A stretch of 64,000 nt of DNA. Origin: Branchiibius cervicis (GTDB taxonomy: Bacteria > Actinomycetota > Actinomycetes > Actinomycetales > Dermatophilaceae). This document shows positions 9,699 to 17,120 of the stretch, piece after piece. The notes under the pieces were generated by a model, which made no database searches, was not told the DNA's origin, and was given only the letters and a program-made list of their open reading frames with translations. Position 1 is the stretch's first letter, and each line of letters begins with the position of its first letter. The position numbers and the translations under genes are program-made. The DNA is taken from the NCBI RefSeq assembly GCF_042661605.1, contig NZ_JBHSWJ010000002.1, positions 124,001 to 188,000 of the forward strand, in the 5' to 3' direction.

Positions 9699-9780
9699 AC
9701 GTCAAGGGTCGCGATACGCCACTGATCGTGTCCAACGGACAATCTTGATCACAGTAATCGTAATCATCGATCATGAGGTC
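9699..9780. promoter_or_regulatory. Divergent promoter/operator region, MFS pump and LysR regulator
   Basis: The 82-base gap carries TGTCC-AAC-GGACA (9729-9741) and a run of TGATCA/GATCA half sites between 9745 and 9773. LysR proteins bind interrupted dyads of this type. The assignment is inference from position. Confidence 0.45.
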
Positions 9781-10710
9781 ATGGATACCCGGCACTTGGA
9801 GTTCTTCGTCGCGGTCGCGGAGGAACTGAATTTCACCCGAGCGGCGGCGCGCGTCCAGGCCGCACAGTCCACCGTGTCGGCCGGTATCGCTGCGCTGGAG
9901 CGGCAACTGGGCGGTGCGCTGTTCGAGCGGTCGACCCGCACGGTCACGTTGACCGCCCTGGGCGAGCAGTCCCTGCCGATCGCGCGGGAGGTGATGCACG
10001 GCGTACGTCGATTGGGCGAGCAGGGAGCGCAGACGAAAGCGGGCGTGCGGGGCCGGCTGCGATTCGGGGTGATCACGAATCTGGCCTGGCTGCAACTACC
10101 TTCGGCGATCGCCCGGTTCCAACAGGAGAACCCGCTGGTTGACGTGCAGATGTCGGTGTCGCCACGCGGATCGACCGGTCTGGCGGCGGATCTGCGGCGG
10201 GGCCGGCTGGACATGACGCTGGTCGGGCTGCGCCGGGAGTTACTGTCCGGACTGGACGTGGTGCGCCTGACCAGGCAGCCGTACGTCGCGGTGCTGCCGG
10301 CCGCGCACCGGCTGGCGGATCGCCGGGAACTCGGGGTGGGCGATCTGATGGCTGAGCCATTCATCGACCTGCCCCGCGGCTTCGGGACGCGCGATCAACT
10401 GGACGCGATGGTGCAGACCGCGGGCGGGCAGCGGCGGGTTGCGGTGGAGGTACCCGATCTTGGTGCAGTGCCCGACTACGTGCGGGCCGGCCTCGGGGTG
10501 GCGGTGGTCCCGGTCCCGGTCGCCGACGTGGCGGGCCTGGTCACCATCCCGGTGCGCGGCGTGCCGCCGTGGGAGCTGCTGCTGGTCATGCGGCCGGGTC
10601 AACCCTCGCCCGCGGTACGGGTTTTCGCCGACCTTCTGCGGGCGTGGACGCGGCGGCGCAGCGGGTCGATCAACGAGTTCACCGGGAATTCACCGACGTC
10701 GCAAGGGTAG
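9781..10710 (+). CDS. LysR-family transcriptional regulator
   Basis: 309 residues; I take ATG 9781 because the conserved LysR start (MDTRHLEFFVAVAEELNFTR) begins there, although the frame is open 64 codons further. Winged HTH: AAARVQAAQSTVSAGIAALE (about 18-37), then GGALFERSTRTVTLTALG. The effector-binding domain covers about 90-290. Divergent from the MFS pump gene, which it probably activates or represses together with itself. The effector is unknown. The last 20 residues (SINEFTGNSPTSQG) are unlike the family and may be a disordered extension. Confidence 0.9.
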   Translation: MDTRHLEFFVAVAEELNFTRAAARVQAAQSTVSAGIAALERQLGGALFERSTRTVTLTALGEQSLPIAREVMHGVRRLGEQGAQTKAGVRGRLRFGVITNLAWLQLPSAIARFQQENPLVDVQMSVSPRGSTGLAADLRRGRLDMTLVGLRRELLSGLDVVRLTRQPYVAVLPAAHRLADRRELGVGDLMAEPFIDLPRGFGTRDQLDAMVQTAGGQRRVAVEVPDLGAVPDYVRAGLGVAVVPVPVADVAGLVTIPVRGVPPWELLLVMRPGQPSPAVRVFADLLRAWTRRRSGSINEFTGNSPTSQG

Positions 10711-10775
10711 GACTGCGGAGGGTTCGTGCTAAGTTCAATGCAGTTGCAGTTGCAGTTCCTCGCACGACGAAGAGG

Positions 10776-10798
10776 TGCCCGCCGATGCGGGCATTTTT
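10776..10798 (+). terminator. Rho-independent-type hairpin with T-run in the csp leader
   Basis: Perfect stem TGCCCGC (10776-10782) / GCGGGCA (10787-10793), loop CGAT, followed by TTTTT (10794-10798). It can end the LysR transcript, but it lies 112 bases before the cold-shock gene, so it may also be a leader structure of that gene. Confidence 0.7.
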
Positions 10799-10909
10799 GC
10801 GTCAGGGCCACATTTCGGTGTGCTGTCCGCGGGGGTGGTGGGTGCGGCTCGGTGTTTCGCACAAGGTGGAGCACCGGAATCAACGCTTCACAGAAGAGAG
10901 TTACCCCGC

Positions 10910-11113
10910 ATGGCACAGGGAACCGTCAAGTGGTTCAACGCTGAAAAGGGCTTCGGCTTCATCGCCCAGGATGGCGGCGGCCCGGACGTTTTCGTCCACT
11001 ACACCGCAATCCAGACCCAGGGTTACCGGTCGTTGGACGAGGCACAGCGCGTCGAGTTCGAGATCACCCAGGGCGACAAGGGTCCGCAGGCGACCAACGT
11101 CGTCGCCGTCTGA
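10910..11113 (+). CDS. cspA: Cold-shock domain protein (CspA family)
   Basis: 67 residues, the classic CSD size. RNA-binding motifs RNP1 (KGFGFI) and RNP2 (VFVHY) are intact, and it begins MAQGTVKWFNAEKGFGF. It acts as a single-stranded nucleic-acid chaperone in the cytoplasm. The start is ATG 10910; upstream AGAAGAGAG is a reasonable ribosome site. A leader of nearly 200 bases without a gene precedes it and includes a hairpin with T-run, three copies of GTTGCA-like hexamers near 10740-10755, and no obvious ORF; long structured leaders are common for csp genes. Confidence 0.95.
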   Translation: MAQGTVKWFNAEKGFGFIAQDGGGPDVFVHYTAIQTQGYRSLDEAQRVEFEITQGDKGPQATNVVAV

Positions 11114-11150
11114 CCGCAGACTTCATGAACGGCCGCTAGGTCGTTTCAGC

Positions 11151-11188
11151 AGAAGGCCCCGGCAACCTCACGGTTGCCGGGGCCTTCT
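11151..11188. terminator. Strong bidirectional terminator between csp and the LCP gene
   Basis: 17-bp perfect stem, 11151-11167 (AGAAGGCCCCGGCAACC) with 11172-11188, loop TCAC. It lies between convergent genes. Confidence 0.85.
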
Positions 11189-11201
11189 GTGTGCGGTCGG
11201 G

Positions 11202-12313
11202 TCAGCAGCTGTCCACCGTGTCCGAGATGGCCGTGCTGGAGGTGCTGGACCCCGGAGTCGTCGTGGTCGTCGTCGAGGGTGCCGACGACGGGCTCGATGA
11301 GGGCGATGTGGCTGCGGTCGGGGTGGGTGCCTTGGCGTCGTGCGGTTTGGCGATGCCCTCGGAGATCAACTTGCGCACGTGGTCGAAGTCGACCTGCGCG
11401 TTGTTCTTGGTCGTGATGTTGACCGTGCGAACGTTGCCCTTCTTCATCGTCTCCACCAGCTGGGCGAACGCCGGAAGGTCGTCCTGCGGCATGTCCAGCG
11501 AGATGTTGTTCTTGGCGACGTTCATGATGTCGACGAAGTGGGTCAGGAAGGTGAGCGGGCTGGCCTGCCCGATCAACGCGTTGACCATGCAGCGCTGACG
11601 ACGGGTGCGGTCGTCGTCGCCGCTCTCGACGCGGCTGCGGGAGTACCACAGGGCCTGGTAGCCGTCGAGCTTGTGATAGCCCTCGGGGATCCGGCCGGTG
11701 ATGCTGCCGGGGATGATGTAGCCGCTCGAGGTCAGCTTGCCGCCGATGGCGATGCCGCCCTTGGGCACGTTGATCCAGACACCGCCCATCGCGTCGACCA
11801 GCTGCTGGAATCCGGCGAGGTTGACCACGACGCTGTAATCGATCGGCAGTCCGGTGATCGCACCCACGACCTGCTTGGTGGTCGTCCAGCCGGGGTGAGT
11901 CTCGGAGGCGGGGAAGAGATTGCGGTGGTTGTACTCCGCCTCGACCCACACCGCATCCATCAGGCAGGCGTGCTGCGGACAGCGGAACCCGTCGGGATAG
12001 ATCGTGTGCAGCGGGTTGTCCTCCGGGAACGGCACGCCCTCGAAGTTGCGGGGGATGCTGATCAGCGTGGTGTCACCGGTCCGGGTGTCGATGCTGGCCA
12101 CCATCAGGGAGTCGGTGCGGACCGCCCAGCGATCCGCGCCTGCATCGGACCCGATCAACAGCATGTTCACCCGCGGGGTGTCCGCCCACGGGTCGTCACC
12201 GGTCGTCGGGCCGTGCGCGGTGGGATTCTTGTAATCGGTGAAGATCGTGTTGAACGTGTCCTGGGTGACCAGCACGTAGCGCGTCGCCGCCGTGGCGGGT
12301 GCGGCCACGAGCA
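11202..12313 (-). pseudogene. LytR-CpsA-Psr (LCP) family protein, C-terminal part, severed by IS256 insertion
   Basis: This is the catalytic part of an LCP phosphotransferase, which attaches wall glycopolymers to peptidoglycan on the outer face of the membrane. It begins at the insertion site (target duplication 12305-12313) and reads LLVAAPATAATRYVLVTQDT, then the LCP core: MLLIGSDAG, RTDSLMVASIDTRTG, SIPRNFEGVPFP, ALWYSRSRVESGDDDRTRRQ. It ends with a Ser/Thr/Pro-rich tail. Its membrane-anchor half is at 13851-14355. Across the single 9-bp target copy the two halves join in frame to about 535 residues. In this genome the domain has no start or anchor, so the gene is probably inactive; the window holds no other LCP gene. 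Confidence 0.9.
12305..12313 (+). repeat. Left target-site duplication (9 bp)
   Basis: CCACGAGCA, directly repeated at 13851-13859 on the other side of the element. Removing one copy plus the element restores the LCP reading frame exactly. Confidence 0.9.
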
Positions 12314-12343
12314 GAGCGTGTCCAATGGTCTGTGTAAGGAGTC

Positions 12344-12360
12344 GGTCCTGAGAAAGGACC
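12344..12360 (+). promoter_or_regulatory. Hairpin in the transposase leader
   Basis: GGTCCT (12344-12349) / AGGACC (12355-12360) with loop GAGAA, placed 4-20 bases before the transposase ATG and including its AAAGGA ribosome site. It could limit translation; inferred. Confidence 0.5.
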
Positions 12361-12363
12361 GTT

Positions 12364-13794
12364 ATGAGCGACACGATGTCGTCTGTGACCAATGAAACTG
12401 TTGAGGCTGAAGTGAACGATGCCCCGTCCGTGAAGGGTGAGAGCCGGTTGGCTGCCCGGCGCGCGATCCGGGCTGCGTCCCCGGCGCGGGCCGCGGTCAG
12501 CGAGCTGGCCGAGTCCGGGGCGTTGGACGGGCTATTCGCCAAGATCGATGACGGGCAGCTGGAACTGACCGGGGATGGCGGGTTCGTCACCGAGCTGATC
12601 AAGGCCAGCCTGGAACGGGGTCTGGCCGTGGAGTTGACCGATCACCTCGGCTACGCCAAGGGCGACCCGGACGCCGACCAGTTCCCCAACTCCCGCAACG
12701 GCTCGAGCCCCAAGACGCTCGCGACGCAGGCCGGGGATGTGGATCTGGCGGTGCCACGGGACCGGGACGGGACGTTCACCCCGCGGCTGGTGCCCAAGGG
12801 CTCGCGGCGCTTGGGCGGGTTGGATGACATGATCATCAGCCTGTACGCCGGCGGGATGACGGTCCGCGATATCGCCGACCACCTCGAAGCCACGCTGGGC
12901 ACGCAACTGTCCCACGAGACGATCAGCAACATCACCGACGCCGTGACCGAGGAAGTCCTGGCCTGGCAGGCGCGCCCGTTGGACGCGTTGTACCCGGTGA
13001 TCTACCTGGACGCGATCGTGGTCAAGGTCCGCGACGGCGGGCACGTGATCAACAAGGCCGCGCACATCGCGGTCGGGGTCGACATGGACGGCATCAAGCA
13101 CGTCTTGGGGATCTGGCTGCAGCAAACCGAAGGCGCGAAGTTCTGGGCCGGGGTCTGCGCGGACCTGGCCAACCGCGGCGTGCGCGACGTGCTGATCGTG
13201 TGCTGCGACGGGCTGACCGGCCTGCCCGATGCGATCGAAGCGACCTGGCCGGCCGCGACCGTGCAAACCTGCGTGGTGCACCTGATCCGGGCCGCGATGC
13301 GGTTCGTGGGCTACCAGGACCGCAAGAAGGTCGCCGCTGCACTGCGACCGGTGTACACCGCGGTCGATGAGAAGACCAGCAGAGCGGCGCTGGATGACTT
13401 CGCTGACTCCGAGTGGGGCATCAAATACCCACACGCGTGGAAGACGTGGTACGCCGCGTGGGACCGGTTCATCCCGTTCCTGGGGTTCCCACCCGAACTA
13501 CGCAGGGTGATCTACACGACCAACAGCATCGAGTCGTTGAACTTCCAGTTGCGCAAGGTCACCAAGAACCGTGGCCACTTCCCCTCCGACGACGCCGTCA
13601 TCAAGCTGCTGTGGCTAGCGATCTGCAACATCGAAGACAAACGAGCCCGCGAACGCGCCAAAGAGAAAGGACGACCCGCAGCCACACGCAAAGCCCCCGG
13701 GCGCCTCGTCGAAGGACAAGTCGTCACCAACTGGAAACAAGCCCTCGCACAACTCGCGGTCTTCTACCCCGACCGCATCAACCCCCACCTGTAA
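12364..13794 (+). CDS. IS256-family transposase, full length
   Basis: 476 residues with no internal break. The DDE catalytic triad is visible as D216 (VIYLDAIVV), D282 (VCCDGLTG) and E390 (TTNSIESLNFQLRK), plus the family's GRxNGxxxKT-like stretch at about 110-118 and CVVHLIR at about 303-309. It should cut and rejoin the element's ends by a copy-out/paste-in circle mechanism. Start ATG 12364 follows AAAGGACC. All residues needed for activity appear present, so the element is probably mobile. Confidence 0.95.
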   Translation: MSDTMSSVTNETVEAEVNDAPSVKGESRLAARRAIRAASPARAAVSELAESGALDGLFAKIDDGQLELTGDGGFVTELIKASLERGLAVELTDHLGYAKGDPDADQFPNSRNGSSPKTLATQAGDVDLAVPRDRDGTFTPRLVPKGSRRLGGLDDMIISLYAGGMTVRDIADHLEATLGTQLSHETISNITDAVTEEVLAWQARPLDALYPVIYLDAIVVKVRDGGHVINKAAHIAVGVDMDGIKHVLGIWLQQTEGAKFWAGVCADLANRGVRDVLIVCCDGLTGLPDAIEATWPAATVQTCVVHLIRAAMRFVGYQDRKKVAAALRPVYTAVDEKTSRAALDDFADSEWGIKYPHAWKTWYAAWDRFIPFLGFPPELRRVIYTTNSIESLNFQLRKVTKNRGHFPSDDAVIKLLWLAICNIEDKRARERAKEKGRPAATRKAPGRLVEGQVVTNWKQALAQLAVFYPDRINPHL

Positions 13795-13850
13795 ACCCCA
13801 AAACACCAACAACGAGAAACCGATTCCTTACACAGAAAACTTGACAAGCT

Positions 13851-13859
13851 CCACGAGCA
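13851..13859 (+). repeat. Right target-site duplication (9 bp)
   Basis: CCACGAGCA; identical to 12305-12313. Confidence 0.9.
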
Positions 13860-14355
13860 AGCACATCACGAAGGCAAAACCGCGCTGCAGCCACTTCGTC
13901 TGCTGCGGCCACCGCAGATCCATCGTCTCGCGAGCCGTGAGGACGATGCCGGCCAACCACAACAAGCCGCCGATGATGAACATGAAGAGCAGGAACCACA
14001 GACCTTTTCCGGTTCCCAGGCGACCCGCGCCTTGGACGAAACCGCCCTTGAGCAGCATGAAACCCAGGACGACGGCTGCGACCAGGAACATCCCGAGCAG
14101 AATGACGCCGACTTTGCGAGCCTTGGTGAAAATCAGGCCGAGCCCGGGGATCACGGTGCTCATCGCGATCAAGGTCAGCGCTCGGCGTACGTCATAGGAG
14201 CGCACGGTGCGCGCGGCGTGCCGGCTCGGGGGCGGGTCGTCCGACGCCGGCCCCGGCCGCGGGGGCGGCGTGCGACTACTCGCTGCACCCTGCCCCGGCA
14301 GCCGGTGCGCCGTGGCCCCGCCGCTCCCCCCAGTGGTGCCAGGATTGTCTGGCAT
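13851..14355 (-). pseudogene. LCP family protein, N-terminal membrane-anchor part, severed by IS256
   Basis: 168 codons from ATG 14355 to the insertion point; the frame runs a few codons into the element and stops (KFSV). A disordered Pro/Gly/Ser-rich N-terminus (about 1-50) is followed by hydrophobic segments near 57-76, 82-103 and 117-140, and a start of another at FAFVMCLLV that is completed in the other fragment. The multi-helix N-terminus is longer than the usual single anchor of LCP proteins. The frame restored by deleting the element and one target copy reads MCLLVAAPATAATRYVL. Confidence 0.88.
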
Positions 14356-14606
14356 CGAAAAGTCTCGCTTTCAAACGGTGTGCATCAGCAATTGTCACTT
14401 ATGCAACGTCCGATCATTGCATCCATCGCTGAGCATGACATGCAATCGAGCGATATACGGGTCCGACGGGGCTGCCACAGGAAATGCCCAGCTTCGTCGC
14501 GAGCGCCCGTCGCCGAGCGCAGTTTGGAGCGGAGTGCTGTGGCCGGTAGCCTTGCGGTCGCTCACCTGCTGCGGCGGTGTGAGCGACTCGGCCCCTGGCC
14601 GGGTGG

Positions 14607-14700
14607 GGAGGCGTCGCCTAGTCTGGTCTATGGCGCCCGCCTGCTAAGCGGGTTTGGGGCTAAACCCCCATCGAGGGTTCAAATCCCTCCGCCTCCGCCA
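14607..14700 (+). tRNA. tRNA-Ser (anticodon GCT)
   Basis: Class II tRNA. Acceptor GGAGGCG (14607-14613) / CGCCTCC (14690-14696), discriminator G, encoded CCA (14698-14700). Anticodon loop CTGCTAA with GCT (reads AGC); long variable arm TGGGGCTAAACCCCCA; T arm GAGGGTTCAAATCCCTC. The 250 bases upstream (14356-14606) hold no gene. Confidence 0.95.
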
Positions 14701-14701
14701 A

Positions 14702-14750
14702 CGAAAATGTCCGGTGCTCCGCGCGCAAGCGAGGGGTGCCGGACATTTCG
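14702..14750 (+). terminator. Hairpin after tRNA-Ser(GCT)
   Basis: AATGTCCGG (14706-14714) pairs with CCGGACATT (14739-14747), extended by CGAA/TTCG with a one-base bulge. It starts two bases after the tRNA, so it is the likely tRNA terminator. Confidence 0.65.
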
Positions 14751-14777
14751 TTGCCTACTCGTACCCGCTGCGCACGT

Positions 14778-14846
14778 GGGTCGAGTGGCCCTGTGTTGTT
14801 GCGGTGGCGCGGAGCTAGGGCGGTTGCCTGGGTCGAGTGGCCCTGT
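14778..14846 (+). repeat. 52-bp repeat, left copies (one full, one partial)
   Basis: A full unit at 14778-14829 and a partial one starting at 14830, each opening with GGGTCGAGTGGCCCTGT. The unit is a diverged version of the array at 15835-16008, in the same orientation. It lies between tRNA-Ser and the end of the DUF559 gene. Confidence 0.85.
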
Positions 14847-14866
14847 TTTGCCGGGGTCGACCCGCC

Positions 14867-15721
14867 TCACCTCACCGGGAAGTGTTCCTGCCAGGCCAAA
14901 CGGCAAACCCGGGCCTTTGAACCGGCGGCCGCGAGCGCTTGCACAACACGGTCGAGGACCTGCCCCGGTCGACGCCACAGGTCGGTCGCGACGATCGTGA
15001 TGACCTGCCATCCGTGCGCCATCAACCACTCACGCCGCAGCCGGTCCTTCTGGCGTTGCTCGGCGGAGTCGAAGTGATGGTCACCGTCGTACTCGATGGC
15101 GACCTTGAGTGCCGGGTACGCCAGATCGAGCCGCCACTTTTCGCGACCGTGCTCGTCCAGGATCCGGTAGTTGCATTCGGGTTCGGGCAGCCCGGCGAAG
15201 ACCAGGAGCAGGCGCGTCCGGGTTTCTTTGGCCGATTCGACCCGCGCGCGAACCAAACCCGCCGCAGTCCGTGCTCGGATCGCATGCCTCCCGCTGCCGT
15301 CCGCGGCCGCGGCGACCAGCCCCTCGCACGACACGTGCTTTCTTCGGACCAGGGAATCGCCGAGTACCACCAGGTCGACGAGTTCGAGATCCTCGGCCAA
15401 CTCCGTGAAGGTGCAGGCCGCGGGAGTGACCGGCCGGTGATTGTGAAGGACCCACGGGGTGTCCTGACGGCGGTGAATCGTGGTGCCGGCCGGGCGCCAG
15501 CGCGAGCCCGCCGGCCCGTTGAAGTGAACTGTCCCGCTGTGCGGCACGATCGCGTCCAGCAAAGTCGCTGCGGTGTGGCGTGATACGACTGCTCGGGTCG
15601 GAGCCCGATGCAGAAACGCGTCGACCCGGAGTTCGAAGGTCACCTTCACGTGCGGATCGACGAAGACATCGCGAGTTATCCGTTGGTAAGCCCCACCCGG
15701 TCGAAGCTGTGCCGCCGGCAC
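14867..15721 (-). CDS. DUF559-domain nuclease-like protein (true start probably 15765, after a one-base frameshift)
   Basis: The C-terminal third is a DUF559/Vsr-like endonuclease domain: LDLAYPALKVAIEYDGDHH, then QRQKDRLRREWLMAHGWQV and DLWRRPGQVL. These carry the Asp-Glu-aspartate and Gln/Lys residues of the restriction-endonuclease-like fold. The N-terminal region resembles AbiEi-type winged-helix modules. An in-frame GTG at 15721 gives 284 residues. However, ATG 15765 in a neighbouring frame encodes MRTTFSTRNQLLARG, a typical start for this family, and adding one G in 15721-15723 fuses it to VPAAQLRPGGAYQRI, giving about 299 residues. Function is unknown; proposed roles of the family include DNA repair and phage defence. 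Flanked on both sides by 52-bp repeats. Confidence 0.75.
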   Translation of the reverse strand: MPAAQLRPGGAYQRITRDVFVDPHVKVTFELRVDAFLHRAPTRAVVSRHTAATLLDAIVPHSGTVHFNGPAGSRWRPAGTTIHRRQDTPWVLHNHRPVTPAACTFTELAEDLELVDLVVLGDSLVRRKHVSCEGLVAAAADGSGRHAIRARTAAGLVRARVESAKETRTRLLLVFAGLPEPECNYRILDEHGREKWRLDLAYPALKVAIEYDGDHHFDSAEQRQKDRLRREWLMAHGWQVITIVATDLWRRPGQVLDRVVQALAAAGSKARVCRLAWQEHFPVR

Positions 15722-15834
15722 CCGCGCGCCAACAGTTGGTTACGGGTGCTGAATGTCGTGCGCATGTCGCCAGTGTTGACGGTTCCCGGGTCGCGGGTCG
15801 TGGAATATCCACAGGGGGTGGGCGTCCGGCGTCC

Positions 15835-16008
15835 GGGTCGAGTGGCCCTGTGTTGTTGCGGTGGTGCGGGGGTAGGGCGGTTGCGTGGGTCGAGTGGCCC
15901 TGTGTTGTTGCGGTGGTGCGGGGGTAGGGCGGTTGCGTGGGTCGAGTGGCCCTGTGTTGTTCCGGTGGTGCGGGGGTAGGGCGGTTGCGTGGGTCGAGTG
16001 GCCCTGTC
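15835..16008 (+). repeat. 52-bp tandem repeat array, right copies (three full, one partial)
   Basis: Units start at 15835, 15887, 15939 and 15991, an exact 52-base period; the first three are nearly identical and the last is cut after 18 bases. Each begins with GGGTCGAGTGGCCCTGT and contains GCCCT...AGGGC arms that could pair. 52 is not a multiple of three and no start site is present, so the array is not coding. It occupies the 331-base gap between the DUF559 gene start and the next gene; nothing else is seen there. Confidence 0.9.
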
Positions 16009-16096
16009 GTGGCGCCTTTAGCGCCGTTCGGGTGGTGCGGCCGATCGACGTACGGCGAGAGGCTGGCTGCCAACCCCACGAAGGGAAGGTGCCCTC

Positions 16097-16372
16097 ATGC
16101 CAGCCAAGAAGCGCGACCCCGGACCGTCCGTGAAGGATCCGGAGCTCTACGAAACGCTGCGCGAGGAGGGCAACTCCAAGCAGAAGTCCGCCCGGATCGC
16201 CAACGCAGCCGCGAAGTCGTCGCGGTCTGCCGTCGGCAGGAAGGGCGGCAAATCCCCCGGCTACGAAGAGTGGACCAAAGCCGATCTGGTGAAGCGGGCC
16301 CGCGAGTTGCAGATCCCGGGACGCTCAACGATGACCAAGGACGAACTCATCGAGGCCATGCGAGACGACTAG
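16097..16372 (+). CDS. Small basic Rho-N/SAP-type domain protein
   Basis: 91 residues from ATG 16097 (GGGAAGG before it). The N-terminal half is Lys/Arg-rich (KDPELYETLREEGNSKQKSA); the C-terminal half has the helix-extended-loop-helix of Rho N-terminal/SAP domains: WTKADLVKRARELQIPGRS and MTKDELIEAMRDD. It probably binds nucleic acid. Similar small proteins are found beside Ku or alone in actinobacteria; the function is not known. Its stop overlaps the stop of the convergent lipocalin gene by four bases, with no room for a terminator. Confidence 0.75.
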   Translation: MPAKKRDPGPSVKDPELYETLREEGNSKQKSARIANAAAKSSRSAVGRKGGKSPGYEEWTKADLVKRARELQIPGRSTMTKDELIEAMRDD

Positions 16373-16956
16373 CAGAACTTGCCGGTCTTGGATTTTCCAC
16401 CGGTGACGGGCGTGACCTGCAGGCGGCACGGGTCGATGGCGTTCTCGGTGAGCACAGACTCAACCGTGGCCTTCTGCGCAGCGGTCAGCGCCGGGGCACG
16501 GGAAATCACGAACGCGCTCGAGCGAGCGGGGTCGGTCACGACGGCCCAGTCGTAGGCGGCGCCGAGGCCGATGACCTGGTAGTTGGTGCCGGTATAGATC
16601 TGCTGACCGAAGAGCTTCAGGAACGAGACGGCGAGCTCGGAAGTGGCCGGTGCGTTCTGCACCTTGGCCTTGCCGGTCACAACACTGCTGGATCCCCAGT
16701 AGGTGGTGCAGGCGTTGCGTACGCCGACCGTCCCGTCCGGGTTGGCGGTATAGGTGGCGGTCGAATCCTTGGCGCACTGCAGGGAGAACCACTGCGGGAT
16801 GGCGGCGACTTGGTACCACGACCCGAGGTAGCGGGTGAGGTCGACGGAGGCCACGGGCTTGGTCGGCGCCGTGGTGGCGGACGCCGTCGCGGTGCTCCCC
16901 GCCAGAGCGGCGGCGGTGACGAGGGTGGCCGCGGCTGCGATGCGTAGGAGTCTCAT
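16369..16956 (-). CDS. Secreted lipocalin (Blc-like)
   Basis: 195 residues from ATG 16956. A signal peptide covers about 1-27 (LLRIAAAATLVTAAALAG, cut near TASA). The lipocalin N-terminal motif GSWYQVAAIP (GxW) is at about 46-55, and the C-terminal strand motif AFVISRAP near 150. Two to four cysteines could form disulphides, and there is no lipobox, so it is likely secreted rather than lipid-anchored as E. coli Blc is. Lipocalins bind small hydrophobic ligands; ligand unknown. Divergent from hpxO across a perfect palindrome. Confidence 0.88.
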   Translation of the reverse strand: MRLLRIAAAATLVTAAALAGSTATASATTAPTKPVASVDLTRYLGSWYQVAAIPQWFSLQCAKDSTATYTANPDGTVGVRNACTTYWGSSSVVTGKAKVQNAPATSELAVSFLKLFGQQIYTGTNYQVIGLGAAYDWAVVTDPARSSAFVISRAPALTAAQKATVESVLTENAIDPCRLQVTPVTGGKSKTGKFC

Positions 16957-16996
16957 GGCCAGAACCTACGCATGCGAAGGTCGGTTGCCAACCGCC

Positions 16997-17018
16997 CGAA
17001 GTGACCGAGGTCACTTCG
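16997..17018. promoter_or_regulatory. Perfect 22-bp palindrome (candidate operator)
   Basis: CGAAGTGACC-GA-GGTCACTTCG lies between the divergent lipocalin (start 16956) and hpxO (start 17121). The size and symmetry fit a homodimeric HTH repressor. No regulator gene is next to it. Confidence 0.6.
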
Positions 17019-17120
17019 TCGTACTCCGGCCGTAACACGGTGGCAACGTCATCGCACATTCCCCGAAGCACGCCGCCCATAGCGTCGACACGAGGCGGAT
17101 CGGCACGGACGGAGCGCGAT

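Larger units (their letters stand above)
12314..13850 (+). mobile_element. Complete IS256-family insertion sequence (about 1,537 bp)
   Basis: Bounded by imperfect inverted ends. The left end 12314 onward has TGTCC-AATGGTCTGTGTAAGG; the right end, read inwards from 13850, has TGTCAAGTTTTCTGTGTAAGG; both continue to TCGGT. One transposase gene fills it. The flanking 9-bp direct repeat is the size expected for this family and is perfect, so the insertion is recent. Coordinates of the ends could shift by a base because the inverted repeats align with a one-base offset. Confidence 0.9.

Noticed and set aside
7716..10095. Very long open frames (7716-9365 plus, 7876-10095 minus)
   Set aside because: They are antisense or out-of-frame shadows of the MFS, LysR and FMN-protein genes; their translations are Arg/Pro/Gly/Asp-rich without any family motif.
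15835..16008. CRISPR array
   Set aside because: The 52-bp units are adjacent, with no unique spacers and no cas genes.
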